This document shows positions 1 to 9,396 of a stretch of DNA of 64,000 nucleotides, piece by piece; position 1 is the first letter of the stretch, and each line of letters starts with the position of its first letter. A program made the translations under genes and the position numbers. The stretch lies in contig NZ_JAAMQJ010000015.1 in the NCBI RefSeq assembly GCF_013523125.1, positions 1-64,000 of the forward strand, read 5' to 3'. This DNA is from Pseudomonas entomophila. Its GTDB lineage: Bacteria > Pseudomonadota > Gammaproteobacteria > Pseudomonadales > Pseudomonadaceae. The notes below the pieces were generated by a model. The model searched no databases, had not been told where the DNA came from, and saw only the letters and a program-made list of their open reading frames with translations.

Positions 1-728
1 CGTTCTTTTTTCTTGCCCGACTGAGCTACCCGCAAGTCCATTCCTAGAAAAGCGATGAAGGCATCAGCACTCTTGAACTCACCTCGTTGGTAGGTGGCGA
101 CCAAACGCGCAGCGGTGAGAAAACCAACACCTTCAACTTTCATGCACCGCCTAACTAGCGGCATCAGTCCTGCCTGCTCCAGCAGTTTCTTGATCATGTT
201 TTCGATGAGGTCTTCAATGCGCTTCATCGAGGTGAGCTGAGACTTCAAAAGGTTCTTGAGCAGCGGCTCACCTTCCCAGCTCAGTCTCAGAGCTGTACGC
301 GTCTGGACGAGCATCGCGCGCCTGCGAAACAGGCTGACAAGGTCGCGATAGAGCGTCGAAGGTGGGATCCAGGGGCTAAGGTTGGCGCCTTCGTTCTTGA
401 GGTACCGGGCCAGTACCCTTGCATCGATCGGGTCAGTCTTGGCGCGTGAGCCAATACCTTTTCGGTAGTGACTCAGGGCATAGCCATCCATCAAGTAAAG
501 GGTATGTCCTGCTTCATGGACCATATCGGTAAACAGCAGGTGATAGACATTGGTGGCCTCGATTGCAATCGAGACCTTGCCGTGCAATGCCTTGATCCAT
601 TGTTTAATGGCCGTCTTATTGTTGGCAATGGTGCTCAACTGTCCGGAGCTGTCTTCGTAAATGACGAGCTCAGCCTTAGCAACGTCGACGCCTATGATCG
701 TGCTGTGTTCGGATGCTGGCATTGCCAT
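1..728 (-). mobile_element. IS110-family transposase, N-terminal part, cut by the window edge
   Basis: This is the N-terminal 242 codons of a DEDD recombinase of the IS110 family, read leftward from ATG at 728 and running off the window at base 1. The RuvC-like catalytic residues are visible: D15 in GVDVAK, E57 in AIEAT, and D99 and D102 in KTDPIDARV. The last visible stretch, FIAFLGMDLRVAQSG, matches the start of the family's C-terminal Transposase_20 domain, which carries the catalytic serine beyond the edge. A second ATG lies two codons downstream and could also be used. The frame is open throughout, so the gene looks intact here. Known family members move by RNA-guided recombination without long terminal inverted repeats. 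The rest of the element and its other end lie outside the window. Family call confident; subgroup (IS110 or IS1111) inferred from the long 5' non-coding end. Confidence 0.9.
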
Positions 729-931
729 GGGCGCGTCTCCAGGGGTAAGGTCTAAGGGCTTGAAGGGCCACCCAGAGGCGCAGGCTTGTACTTTCGTCGG
801 TCAAAACCGGAAGCATTCCTTATCGGCGCTTGGGTGAAGGGAGGAGGGGCGAAATCTCCCACGGTCTGTACTGCGCGAACAGTCAGAAGCGGATCTAGTC
901 CCTCCTCCTCCCTTCAAGTCCTACCATACAA
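729..931 (-). ncRNA. IS110 upstream non-coding end, candidate bridge RNA region
   Basis: These roughly 200 bases lie between the transposase start and the flanking repeat that begins at 932. No gene is visible. In IS110-group elements the long 5' non-coding end encodes the structured bridge RNA that guides the recombinase, and this stretch has the right place and length. It holds a long-range inverted repeat: TGAAGGGAGGAGGGG at 835-849 faces CCCTCCTCCTCCCTTCA at 899-915, with a loop of about 50 nt. The hexamer AAGCGG at 887-892 recurs across the presumed element boundary (930-935). The RNA itself is inferred; only position, length and pairing potential are seen. Confidence 0.4.
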
Positions 932-978
932 GCGGCCCCTGTGCCGCGATTGAGCCCGCAGGGCTCATAAAATCCGCC
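932..978 (+). repeat. Half of a palindromic intergenic repeat flanking the IS
   Basis: This stretch, beginning GCGGCCCCTGTGCCGCGAT and ending GCTCATAAAATCCGCC, is about 85-90 percent identical to the reverse complement of 4092-4138. In that intact copy the repeat continues beyond the GCGGCCCC edge with another palindromic stretch, whereas here IS DNA begins at that edge. The simplest reading is that the IS110 element inserted into this repeat. The rest of the gap up to the hydrolase gene (979-1107) shows no gene. Confidence 0.6.
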
Positions 979-1107
979 CAGGTGGTCATGAATGAATCAG
1001 GAGTGGAAAAACCACGTGCGCCTGCGGCTCCCATGCAGAATCGCGTTGTCTGCAAGGTACGCCGCCCACCATCAGCGTTCACTCGCCATCGCTAGACGCC
1101 CCATGAA

Positions 1108-2046
1108 TCAATCCCCCACCCCTTTCGTCCTCCGCGGCTTTTCAGGGTAGTTCGGCACCTCGCCCAATCGACGCAATCCGTCGAACCGGGTCGGATCGTC
1201 GAGAAACCGCAGCATCACCTCCCGCCAGGTCGGGTCGGCGAACGTCTGCACGTGGGCACCGCGCGTCAGTTGGAAGACCCGCGGCGGCGGAGCCTGTTTG
1301 TACAGCGCCAGGCCGTTGTCCAGCGGCACCAAGGTATCGTCGAGGCTGTGGAAGAACAGCTTGGGCGGCCCCTGCAAACGCTCCATGGAGCGGATCGGGC
1401 TATCGCCGTCGGGCACCGCCCAGGACAGCGGTACCTGCAGCGGCCAGGTCAGCCAGGACGTGCTCAACGCATACTGCCCCACCTGCCGGTAGCTGGCCGG
1501 CACGCTGTCGAACACCAGAGCAGTGAAGCGCCCGGCTTGCTCGGGGTGTGCGGTCAGGTAATGGATCGCCAGCGCCCCACCCAGGCTCTGGCCCAGCAAT
1601 ACCAGCGGTTTGCCGTTCACCTCCGGCGCCCGCCCCAGCCAGTCCATGGCCGCCTGCAGGTCCTGGTACACCTCGGGCAAGCGTGGCGTGCCCTGGGACA
1701 GGCCATACCCTCGGTAGTCGATCATCAACACCTGATAGCCGTGCTCGGGCAGCCAATAACTTCCTCCCAGGTGCCAGGCCATGTTGCCGCCGTTGCCATG
1801 CAGGTGCAGCACCGTCCCCTTGACCGGTACGCCGGGCTTGGCCGACAGCCACCAACCGTGTAGACGCGTGCCGTCCTTGGCCGTCAGGGTCAGCTCGCGA
1901 AACGCCAGTTTCGCGTAGGCGGGGGTGAACGGTTGACCGGGCTCAGGATAGAACAGCAGGCTGCTGCATCCGCTGAGGCCCACCAGCGTGAGCCCCAGCA
2001 GCCAATGGCAGGTGCGCCTAGAGAATGTTCGAGTAATCGGCTTCAA
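1108..2046 (-). CDS. Alpha/beta hydrolase lipoprotein
   Basis: A 312-residue serine hydrolase predicted to be anchored in the membrane. The N-terminus has a basic region, a hydrophobic stretch (LLGLTLVGLSGC) and a lipobox ending at C27. The hydrolase fold follows, with HLHGNGGN as the oxyanion-hole loop, the nucleophile elbow GQSLGG, and GAHVQTF near the C-terminus supplying the likely catalytic histidine. It resembles the BEM46/YfhR group of esterases; the substrate is unknown. The only usable in-frame start is TTG at 2046, which lies inside the upstream gene (stop at 2018), a 29-base overlap. No good ribosome binding site is seen, so translation is probably coupled to the upstream gene. Confidence 0.85.
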   Translation of the reverse strand: MKPITRTFSRRTCHWLLGLTLVGLSGCSSLLFYPEPGQPFTPAYAKLAFRELTLTAKDGTRLHGWWLSAKPGVPVKGTVLHLHGNGGNMAWHLGGSYWLPEHGYQVLMIDYRGYGLSQGTPRLPEVYQDLQAAMDWLGRAPEVNGKPLVLLGQSLGGALAIHYLTAHPEQAGRFTALVFDSVPASYRQVGQYALSTSWLTWPLQVPLSWAVPDGDSPIRSMERLQGPPKLFFHSLDDTLVPLDNGLALYKQAPPPRVFQLTRGAHVQTFADPTWREVMLRFLDDPTRFDGLRRLGEVPNYPEKPRRTKGVGD

Positions 2047-3295
2047 TGCGATCGAGGCTCAGGTGGTTGAGGAAGTTGGAAAAGCACATCCACGCCGACA
2101 GCGCATTCAGGTCGCGGAACTGCTCGGGCAGGTAGCGCGGCGGCTCCACCAGGCCTTCGTCGACCAGCTGGCGCAGGGTGCGCATGTCCTCCAAGGTGGT
2201 CTTGCCGCAGAACAGCAAGGGAATTTGCTCCAGCTTGCCTTTGCGCACGGCGAGCTGGATGTAGTTGTAGACCATGATGAAGCCCTTGAGGTAGGACAGA
2301 TCCTTGGTGAACGGCAGGCCGTCCGGCACCGATCCGCGGAACACCCGGCTGGCGTTGCCGTAGCTGTCCGCCATCTCGAAGCCCTGGTCGCGGAAGAAGC
2401 CATATACCTGCATGAAGTCCGCGCCCTCCTCCACCATGTGGATGGCGCGCGTGCGATTGGTCAGCTTGCGCAGGCGGCTGGGGTAGGACGCGAAGGCGAT
2501 GACTTCCATGAGGATGGCCAGCCCTTCCTGGGTCACGGTCGACGACGGTGGTCCTTTCGACAGGAACGTGCAGATGGGCTGGTTCAGGCCATTCAGGGTG
2601 GTGCCGACGTGCACCAGCCCCTCGTGTACTTCCAATGCGCGCACATCGCGGGTATTGAACATGGCGTCGGCGCGCACCTTGATGTAGTCGGCACCGGCTG
2701 CGGCGTCGGCGACGATGCCATCGGACTCGAACACACGGATGGTGCCTTCGGTTTCGCCGAACACCTTGTTCAGACGTGCCTGGAGGATCTCCACCGCCTG
2801 GGTGGCGGTGAGGTTCTTCGGTTCGTCCTTGAGGTCGCCACGGCCGTCGATGTTGTTCAGGTAGTCCGAGAGCATCAGGCCCAGGTCGGCAAGCGTCGGA
2901 TCGCCGGCATGGAACGCATCGGAGGCGGCGCCGTACAGTTCCTGGGAAATCAGCCCGAAATCCTCGGTGCCACGCGCCTCGAGCATGCGCACCACCATGC
3001 GGTACTCGCGGCACATGCGTCGCATGATCTGCCCGACCGGGCTGAACTGACCGAGCCGACGGGTCACGTCGCGCTCGATGCTCTGGAACTCGGCCTTGAC
3101 CGTACTGGCGTCGAACGACAGCGGCCGCGATTGGTAGTAGGCCTTGTCGATGGCAGGCGGCTCGCGGCCCTTGCCCTCGAGGAAGCCCTGGCGAATGCTG
3201 TCATCCCACTTCACCGCATCGAGCACACGGATCGGCGTCTGCGCGGCCACGATGCGGTCGGACAACGCGCGTATGGTCTGTTGGTAATCGTCCAC
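2018..3295 (-). CDS. DUF1704 family (QEGLA-motif) putative metallopeptidase
   Basis: This 425-residue protein belongs to the DUF1704 family, often annotated as flavohemoglobin expression-modulating QEGLA motif protein. The signature TQEGLAILME is present. About 60 residues before it is EVHEGLVHVGTTLNG, containing HEGLVH, which fits the HExxxH zinc motif of the eukaryotic tubulin carboxypeptidases (MATCAP/TMCP) that share this domain. Peptidase activity is therefore plausible, but no bacterial substrate is known to me. The start is GTG at 3295, with AAGGAG nine bases upstream. There is no signal peptide, so it is probably cytoplasmic. It overlaps the following hydrolase gene and is 23 bases from the lipoprotein gene upstream, so the three genes are likely one operon. 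Confidence 0.85.
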   Translation of the reverse strand: MDDYQQTIRALSDRIVAAQTPIRVLDAVKWDDSIRQGFLEGKGREPPAIDKAYYQSRPLSFDASTVKAEFQSIERDVTRRLGQFSPVGQIMRRMCREYRMVVRMLEARGTEDFGLISQELYGAASDAFHAGDPTLADLGLMLSDYLNNIDGRGDLKDEPKNLTATQAVEILQARLNKVFGETEGTIRVFESDGIVADAAAGADYIKVRADAMFNTRDVRALEVHEGLVHVGTTLNGLNQPICTFLSKGPPSSTVTQEGLAILMEVIAFASYPSRLRKLTNRTRAIHMVEEGADFMQVYGFFRDQGFEMADSYGNASRVFRGSVPDGLPFTKDLSYLKGFIMVYNYIQLAVRKGKLEQIPLLFCGKTTLEDMRTLRQLVDEGLVEPPRYLPEQFRDLNALSAWMCFSNFLNHLSLDRIEADYSNIL

Positions 3296-3318
3296 CCTGT
3301 ACTCCTTGGGTTGGGGCG

Positions 3319-3858
3319 TCAGCGGGCGACGCGCTGCAGCCGTGCGGTTTCGACGAACACGTCCGAATTGGCCGGGTCGTCGAGGTAGGCCATGACGCGT
3401 TCGGCCGGGCTGTCGATGTGGACGCCAGGGGCTTCGTCCGGCCCGACGCTGGTGATGCGGCCGGATAGCGCCTGCTGGGCGATCGCCTGGCGCAACGGTT
3501 CGACGTCCAGGGTGTAGATCACCAGCTGCCGGTTTTCGATCAATTCGAATCCACCGATCAGCGCTCCACGGGCATCGGGCTGCACGCTCGACGCGTACCA
3601 GCGCCCACCCTGGTGAGAAACGGTGAAGGTGTAGCGGCGCGCAGGCTTGCCGTTCAGGCGAAGCTTGGCTCGGTAGGCGCCGTTCGGGAGGGCGCTGATC
3701 ACCAGATCGAGCGGCTCGCCCCAGCCGTCCTTGCTGCTCCAGTGGCCTAGCAATCCTTTAGGCGCGGGCTGGGTGCCCGGCAGAGGTTCGTCGAACGTCG
3801 CCAGGCAGCCGCCCAGCAGCAGGAAGGACAGGATCAACAGCTTGCGCCAGACACTCAT
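3319..3858 (-). CDS. Small predicted lipoprotein, function unknown
   Basis: A 179-residue protein starting at ATG 3858, chosen because AAGGAG lies seven bases upstream and a lipoprotein signal follows at once: basic MSVWRK, a hydrophobic stretch, and the lipobox LLGGC. The frame stays open upstream, but that extension would bury the signal. The mature part has alternating polar and aromatic beta-type segments (LRLNGKPARRYTFTVSH, GRWYASSVQP) and no motif I recognise. It is the first gene of a likely three-gene leftward unit with the DUF1704 protein and the hydrolase lipoprotein, so it may act in the envelope with the latter. Confidence 0.75.
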   Translation of the reverse strand: MSVWRKLLILSFLLLGGCLATFDEPLPGTQPAPKGLLGHWSSKDGWGEPLDLVISALPNGAYRAKLRLNGKPARRYTFTVSHQGGRWYASSVQPDARGALIGGFELIENRQLVIYTLDVEPLRQAIAQQALSGRITSVGPDEAPGVHIDSPAERVMAYLDDPANSDVFVETARLQRVAR

Positions 3859-4091
3859 GAAGCACTCCTTGGAAGGTGCGGTGGCCGGTCGGGGCGTCTG
3901 AGCAGGAAAGGTCAGTGGCCGAGACCGCGAGCCTTGGCCTGGCACGGGTGCAGGCGTGCAGCCCTGGCAGGTTCCGATCTTCTAGCTGAGCTGTTGGGGG
4001 GCGTCAACATGAAAGAGGGTGGGTGTCGCGAGAAGCGTCGAGACTGTGTAGGTGAGAGCGTGTCTGTAGTGCTGATCTGATAGGGAGGGGT

Positions 4092-4222
4092 GGCGGATTT
4101 TACGGGCCCTGTGGGCCCGATCGTGGCACAGGGGCCGCCCACAGGGGATCGCGATAATCTGCAACACTTCGATGCGGCTACGGGTGAGCGGCCCCTGCCG
4201 GGGCACCGGACCGGCCACGATC
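4092..4222. repeat. Two palindromic intergenic repeats between the lipoprotein gene and lysS
   Basis: The 434-base gap 3859-4292 has no gene. It holds two repeat types seen elsewhere in the window. The first, 4092-4138, is the intact relative of the copy interrupted by the IS at 932-978, in the opposite orientation. The second, 4188-4222 (GGCCCCTGCCGGGGCACCGG core), has relatives at 16811-16848, 17058-17108 and 36480-36531. Both are GC-rich imperfect palindromes of the kind found in multicopy between genes in P. putida. Confidence 0.7.
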
Positions 4223-4292
4223 CAAGCCAGCTGTTTGCCCAGCTTTGATCGTGGCGCTGATGTGTGATCGCTCTGTAGGCTCCAGCCGCCTT

Positions 4293-5795
4293 TTACGCCT
4301 GCGGACGCATGTGCGGGAACAGGATCACGTCGCGGATCGACGGCGAGTTGGTCAGCAGCATCACCAGACGGTCGATGCCGATGCCTTCACCCGCCGTGGG
4401 CGGCATGCCGTATTCCAGCGCGCGGACGAAGTCGGCGTCGTAATGCATGGCTTCGTCGTCACCGGCATCCTTCTCGGCCACCTGGGCCAGGAAACGCTCG
4501 GCCTGGTCCTCGGCATCGTTGAGCTCGGAGTAGGCGTTGGCGATCTCGCGGCCGCCGATGAACAGCTCGAAGCGGTCGGTGACGCTCGGGTTCTCGTCGT
4601 TGCGACGGGCCAGCGGCGAGACCTCGAACGGGTACTCGGTGATGAAGTGCGGCTGTTCCAGCTTGTGCTCGACCAGCTCTTCGAAAATCATCACCTGCAG
4701 CTTGCCCAGGCCTTCGTGGCCCAGCACCTTGGCCCCGGCCCGCTTGGCGATGTCGCGCGCACGGTCCACGTCCTGCAGGTCGGCGGCAGTCAGTTCAGGG
4801 TTGTACTTGAGGATCGAATCGAACACCGACAGGCGCACGAACGGCTCGCCGAAGTGGAACACCTTGTCGCCATACGGCACGTCGGTGCTGCCCAGGACCA
4901 ACTGCGCCAGCTCGCGGAACAGTTCCTCGGTCAGGTCCATGTTGTCACGGTAGTCGGCGTAGGCCTGGTAGAACTCGAGCATGGTGAACTCGGGGTTATG
5001 CCGGGTCGAGACGCCTTCGTTACGGAAGTTGCGGTTGATCTCGAAGACCTTCTCGAAGCCGCCGACCACCAGGCGCTTGAGGTAGAGCTCCGGGGCAATG
5101 CGCAGGAACATGGCCATGTCCAGGGCATTGTGGTGGGTTTCGAACGGCTTGGCCGCAGCGCCGCCAGGGATGGTCTGCAGCATCGGCGTCTCGACTTCGA
5201 GGAAGTCACGCTCGATGAGGAACTTACGGATGTGCGAGATGACCTGCGAGCGCACGCGGAAGGTGTGGCGCGTGTCTTCGTTGACCATCAGGTCGACGTA
5301 ACGCTGGCGGTAGCGCTGCTCGGTGTCGGTCAGGCCGTGGTGCTTGTCCGGCAATGGACGCAACGACTTGGTCAGCAGGCGCACGTCGGTCATCTCGACG
5401 TACAGGTCGCCCTTGCCCGAACGAGCCAGGGTGCCCTCGGCGCTGATGATGTCGCCCAGGTCCCAGGTTTTGACCGCTGCCAGGGTTTCGGCCGGCAGGG
5501 TCTTGCGGTTGACGTAGACCTGGATGCGGCCGGTCATGTCCTGGAGGACCATGAACGCGCCACGGTTGAGCATGATGCGGCCTGCGACCTTGACCGGAAT
5601 CGCTGCGGCTTCCAGTTCTTCCTTGGTCTTGTCGACATATTGCTTCTGCAGGTCGTTGCAGTAGCTGTCGCGGCGGAAGTCATTGGGGAAGGCCTGGCCC
5701 TTGGCCCGCTCGGCGGCGAGCTTTTCCTTGCGCAGGGCGATCAGGGTGTTCTCTTCCTGTTGCAGGTCTTGCGATTCGGTCTTCAGGTCGCTCAT
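4293..5795 (-). CDS. lysS: Lysyl-tRNA synthetase, class II
   Basis: A 500-residue cytoplasmic enzyme that charges tRNA-Lys using ATP. The N-terminal region carries an OB-fold anticodon-binding domain ([20 protein letters not shown]). The class II core follows, with motif 1 around [14 protein letters not shown], motif 2 [18 protein letters not shown] and motif 3 [12 protein letters not shown] near the end. The C-terminus FPHMRPQA is typical. Length fits the bacterial family. It lies downstream of prfB with a 93-base gap, the usual order in gammaproteobacteria, where both may share transcription. No clear terminator is seen after the stop. Confidence 0.98.
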   Translation of the reverse strand: MSDLKTESQDLQQEENTLIALRKEKLAAERAKGQAFPNDFRRDSYCNDLQKQYVDKTKEELEAAAIPVKVAGRIMLNRGAFMVLQDMTGRIQVYVNRKTLPAETLAAVKTWDLGDIISAEGTLARSGKGDLYVEMTDVRLLTKSLRPLPDKHHGLTDTEQRYRQRYVDLMVNEDTRHTFRVRSQVISHIRKFLIERDFLEVETPMLQTIPGGAAAKPFETHHNALDMAMFLRIAPELYLKRLVVGGFEKVFEINRNFRNEGVSTRHNPEFTMLEFYQAYADYRDNMDLTEELFRELAQLVLGSTDVPYGDKVFHFGEPFVRLSVFDSILKYNPELTAADLQDVDRARDIAKRAGAKVLGHEGLGKLQVMIFEELVEHKLEQPHFITEYPFEVSPLARRNDENPSVTDRFELFIGGREIANAYSELNDAEDQAERFLAQVAEKDAGDDEAMHYDADFVRALEYGMPPTAGEGIGIDRLVMLLTNSPSIRDVILFPHMRPQA

Positions 5796-5888
5796 GTCGT
5801 CATCGTTTCCATCAGGTATTCATTGCCCTCGCGGGTGAGGGATCGCGCGGGCAGGCACGCCGACACGTGCCTGCCATGCACGGGAGGG

Positions 5889-6984
5889 TTACAGGCCCTG
5901 CTTGAGGCTGGCTTCCAGGTACTGGTCGATATCGCCGTCCAGCACCTTGTTGCAGTCGCTGCGCTCGACGCCGGTCCGCAGGTCCTTGATGCGCGAGTCG
6001 TCGAGCACGTAGGAGCGGATCTGGTGACCCCAGCCGATGTCCGACTTGCTGTCTTCCAGCGCCTGGGAGGCGGCGTTGCGCTTCTGCATCTCCAGCTCGT
6101 ACAACTTGGCCCGCAGCATCTTCATGGCGGTGTCCTTGTTGGCGTGCTGGGAACGTTCGTTCTGGCAGGCCACGACCGTGTTGGTCGGCACGTGGGTGAT
6201 CCGCACCGCCGAGTCGGTGGTGTTGACGTGCTGACCACCGGCCCCGGAGGAACGGTAGGTGTCGATGCGCAGGTCGGACGGGTTGATCTCGATCTCGACC
6301 TTGTCGTCGATCTCGGGCGAGACGAACACCGCGGAGAACGACGTGTGGCGACGGGCGCCGGAGTCGAACGGACTCTTGCGCACCAGGCGGTGGACACCGA
6401 TCTCGGTGCGCAGCCAGCCGAAGGCGTACTCGCCCTTGATGTGCACGGTGGCGCCCTTGATGCCGGCGACCTCACCCTCGGACAGCTCGATGATGGTGGC
6501 GTCGAAGCCGCGCTTGTCGGCCCAGCGCAGGTACATGCGCAGCAGGATGTTGGCCCAGTCCTGGGCCTCGGTACCGCCGGAGCCGGCCTGGATGTCCAGG
6601 TAGGCGTTGTTCATGTCCATCTCGCCGCTGAACATGCGACGGAACTCGAGTTGGGCCAGGGATTCGTCCAGGGCCTGCAGTTCGGTCTCGACGTCGCCCA
6701 CGGTGCCTTCGTCGTCCTCCTCGACGGCCATGTCGAGCAGGTCCTTGCAGTCGGCCAGGCCGTTGGCCAGCGTGTCGAGGGTCTCGACCACCTGGGCCAG
6801 CATGGCGCGCTCGCGACCGAGGGCCTGGGCGTACTCAGGCTTGTTCCAGACGTTGGGGTCTTCCAGCTCGCGGTTGACTTCGGTCAGACGATCATGCTTG
6901 TGATCGTAGTCAAAGATACCCCCGAATGGACTGGGAGCGCTCGGTGAGGTCCTTGATGGTGTTCAGGATCGGTTGGATTTCCAT
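5889..6984 (-). CDS. prfB: Peptide chain release factor 2, with programmed +1 frameshift
   Basis: Release factor 2 recognises UGA and UAA stops and triggers peptide release. The product is made from two frames: codons 1-24 (6984-6913, MEIQPILN...RGYL) end at an in-frame TGA. A +1 shift that skips base 6912 continues at 6911 through to 5889, giving 364 residues, the normal RF2 length. The GGQ motif is visible in [15 protein letters not shown], and the SPF-type codon-recognition motif in [10 protein letters not shown]. The intact slippage signal shows the gene is not a pseudogene even though a simple reading finds two fragments. It lies upstream of lysS. Confidence 0.97.
6909..6924 (-). promoter_or_regulatory. 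prfB autoregulatory +1 frameshift site
   Basis: On the minus strand the sequence is CGGGGGTATCTTTGAC: an internal Shine-Dalgarno-like GGGGG three bases before the slippery CTT, then the UGA stop and a following C. This is the classical RF2 arrangement, in which low RF2 leaves UGA unread and lets the ribosome slip +1 into the long frame. Confidence 0.95.
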
Positions 6985-7164
6985 GGCGGGCGGCTCTCGT
7001 CGGTAAACAGTGAAAAGCCGAGGAGTATACCTCAAGCCCTGCGGGGCGCGGCAACCGGGAAGCGATGAGACGCTGGGTGGCTTGCGGCGTGTGTCGAGCG
7101 ACAAGCGAACGCCGGTCGCTGGCGGGTAGGCAGCAAGCATGAGCGTGCTCAGGTCCTGCAAGCC

Positions 7165-7260
7165 CTGATCGCTGGCAAGCCAGCTCCCACAGGTCCCGAT
7201 TCCACCCATGCTTCGGCGTGACGATCACCAGTTTGTGGAAGCGGGCTTGCCCGCGATTGG
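7165..7260. repeat. Inverted pair of REP-like palindromes upstream of prfB
   Basis: The gap between prfB (start 6984) and wspR (end 7326) is 341 bases and holds no convincing gene. It contains two related palindromes in opposite orientation: 7165-7192 (GATCGCTGGCAAGCCAGCTC) and 7234-7260 (GCGGGCTTGCCCGCGATTGG). Paired REP units of this kind are common between Pseudomonas genes. A degenerate heptad array lies just beyond at 7292-7312. Confidence 0.65.
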
Positions 7261-7291
7261 GCCGCGCAGCGGCCCTCCCCTGTCCTGCTTT

Positions 7292-7312
7292 TACTTGCCG
7301 CTTGCCACTCAC
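7292..7312. repeat. Degenerate heptad array, single arm
   Basis: Three seven-base units in phase, TACTTGC, CGCTTGC and CACTCAC, followed by CCC, lie 13 bases past the wspR stop. They match the right arm of the better arrays at 24716-24750 (same order of CTTGC, CTTGC, CTCAC ends). Just inside is TGCTTTTACTTG, the reverse complement of the inner edge CAAGTAAAAGCA found at 56838-56849. No second arm is recognisable. I read it as a decayed or minimal member of the family. Confidence 0.5.
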
Positions 7313-7325
7313 CCCTGTCTCGGCC

Positions 7326-8330
7326 CTAGATGACACACACCCGATTGCGCCCTGACGCCTTGGCCTGATACAGCCCCTTGTCCGCCGCCAGGATCAACTG
7401 CCGGCACTGGCTGCCGATGGTCGGGACGTGGGTGGCCAGGCCGATGCTCACGGTCAGGCATGCCTCGGCGTGAGGCGAGGTGTGCGGGATGTTCAGCGCC
7501 ACGACGCCCTGGCGCAGTTTCTCGGCCACCAGGCGGGCACCGCCGGGCGAGGTGTTGGGCAGGACCAGGGCGAATTCCTCACCGCCGTAGCGCGCCGGCA
7601 GGTCGCTGGGCCGGCCACACGAGCCGCGGATGGCGTCGGCGACCTTGCGCAGGGCTTCGTCGCCTGCCAGGTGCCCGAAGGTGTCGTTGAACGCCTTGAA
7701 GTAGTCCACGTCGATCATCAGCAGCGACAACTGCTGCTGCTCGCGCATGGCGCGGCGCCATTCCAGCTCCAGGTACTCGTCGAAGTGGCGACGGTTGGAC
7801 AGTCCGGTCAGGCCGTCGGAGTTCATCAGCCGCTGCAGCATCAGGTTGGTGTCGAGCAGTTGCTGCTGGCTGACCCGCAGCGCCCGGTAAGCTTCGTCGC
7901 GCTGCAGCAAGGTCAGGTAGGAGCGCGAGTGATAGCGGATGCGCGCCACCAGCTCGATGGTGTCGGGCAGCTTGACCAGGTAGTCGTTGGCCCCGGCAGC
8001 GAAGGCCGCGCTCTTGACCAGGGCATCCTCCTTGCTCGATAGCACGATGATCGGAATATCCTGCGTGGCAGGGTGGGCACGGTACTCGCGGACCAGGCTC
8101 AGGCCATCGAGCCCGGGCATGACCAGGTCCTGGAGGATGACCGTCGGCTTGAGCTGGATGGCCTGCTCCAGCGCCTGCCGTGGGTCGGCGCAGAAATGGA
8201 AGTCGATGTTGTCCTCATGGGACAGACTACGTCGCACTGCTTCACCGATCATGGCCTGGTCGTCGACCAGCAGGACCATCGCCGACTGTGCGTCGGTGTG
8301 CATCAAGCCCTCCAGCGAAAGTTCGCTCAT
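7326..8330 (-). CDS. wspR: WspR, response regulator diguanylate cyclase
   Basis: Output protein of the Wsp surface-sensing pathway: phosphorylation by WspE switches on synthesis of c-di-GMP, which promotes biofilm. The 334 residues comprise a receiver domain (about 17-135; acidic pocket LVDDQ, phosphoacceptor D68, conserved K120) and a GGDEF domain (about 168-334) with the active-site variant GGEEF at 249-253. An inhibitory-site RxxD (R240-D243) sits five residues before it, so product feedback is expected. It lies last in the cluster, 52 bases after wspF. Architecture and context make the assignment firm. Confidence 0.95.
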   Translation of the reverse strand: MSELSLEGLMHTDAQSAMVLLVDDQAMIGEAVRRSLSHEDNIDFHFCADPRQALEQAIQLKPTVILQDLVMPGLDGLSLVREYRAHPATQDIPIIVLSSKEDALVKSAAFAAGANDYLVKLPDTIELVARIRYHSRSYLTLLQRDEAYRALRVSQQQLLDTNLMLQRLMNSDGLTGLSNRRHFDEYLELEWRRAMREQQQLSLLMIDVDYFKAFNDTFGHLAGDEALRKVADAIRGSCGRPSDLPARYGGEEFALVLPNTSPGGARLVAEKLRQGVVALNIPHTSPHAEACLTVSIGLATHVPTIGSQCRQLILAADKGLYQAKASGRNRVCVI

Positions 8331-8382
8331 CGAAGGGTCACTCGGCTGCCGGGCAAGGCGAGAGGCATGTCGTTGCAGGTTT

Positions 8383-9396
8383 TCATGTCGGGAAACTGTC
8401 CGTCAAACGTTGAGCGATGCCGTCCAGTGGACGAATCTCCACGGCGGCATCGATGGCGGCGGCAGCCTTGGGCATGCCATACACTGCACAGCTGCGCTGG
8501 TCTTGGGCAATGGTCAGAAAGTCGCGCTGGCGCATGGCCTTCAACCCCTGAGCACCATCGCGCCCCATGCCGGTGAGCAAGACCCCGACCGCGTCGCCGG
8601 TCCAGAACCGCGCGACGCTGTCGAAGAACACATCGATGGAAGGACGATAGATCTCATCCACCGGGTCGGCTGTATAAGCCAATTGGCCACTACTGAGCAA
8701 GCGCAGATGATGATTGGTACCGGCCAGCAACACCTGGCCTGGCTGAGGCGGCTCGCCTTCGCGGGCCAGCCGGACCGGCAAGGTAGAGACGCTGTTCAGC
8801 CAGTCGGCCATGCCGCCGGCGAAGACCTGGTCGACGTGCTGCACCAGCACGATCGCGGCAGGAAAGTGCCTGGGCAGTGCGCGCAACACCACTTCCAGGG
8901 CAGCCGGCCCGCCCGCGGACGCACCGATGGCCACCAGCTTCTGCCGTTGCACGATCGGCCGTGGCGCTGCAGGCGCGCTGCGCACGGCGTCGCTGCGCTG
9001 CTGGCCGATCAGCCAGCCAATGTTGAAGATCTTGCGCAACAAGGGTGCCGCCGCCTCGCGTGGATCGCCTGCACCCAGCGCCGGGGTGTCCACCACGTCC
9101 AGCGCGCCGTGCCCCATGGCCTCGAAGACCCGGTGCACGTTCTGCTTGCGATCGACAGTGACGATAACGATGGCACAGGGGGTCGTGGCCATGATCTGGC
9201 GCGTGGCCTCGACACCGTCCATCACGGGCATGATCAGGTCCATCAGGATCAGGTCGGGCGTCTGCTCGGTGCAGCGCCGAACGGCTTCGGCGCCGTTGCT
9301 GGCCACCCAGATCACTTGATGGGCCGGTTCGAACGCCAAGGCACGACGCAGGGCTTCCAGCGCCATGGGCATATCGTTGACAAGAGCAATCTTCAT
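8383..9396 (-). CDS. wspF: WspF, CheB-type chemoreceptor methylesterase
   Basis: A 337-residue CheB homologue that removes methyl groups from the receptor WspA; in other pseudomonads its loss locks the system on and gives wrinkled, high c-di-GMP colonies. It has an N-terminal receiver domain (phosphoacceptor in [13 protein letters not shown]) and a C-terminal methylesterase domain with the serine of GASAGGP, the histidine of LVQHVD and the aspartate of GMGRDG. The start ATG at 9396 overlaps the wspE stop as ATGA, indicating coupled translation. Frame and catalytic residues look intact, so this strain should not be a constitutive wspF mutant. Confidence 0.95.
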   Translation of the reverse strand: MKIALVNDMPMALEALRRALAFEPAHQVIWVASNGAEAVRRCTEQTPDLILMDLIMPVMDGVEATRQIMATTPCAIVIVTVDRKQNVHRVFEAMGHGALDVVDTPALGAGDPREAAAPLLRKIFNIGWLIGQQRSDAVRSAPAAPRPIVQRQKLVAIGASAGGPAALEVVLRALPRHFPAAIVLVQHVDQVFAGGMADWLNSVSTLPVRLAREGEPPQPGQVLLAGTNHHLRLLSSGQLAYTADPVDEIYRPSIDVFFDSVARFWTGDAVGVLLTGMGRDGAQGLKAMRQRDFLTIAQDQRSCAVYGMPKAAAAIDAAVEIRPLDGIAQRLTDSFPT

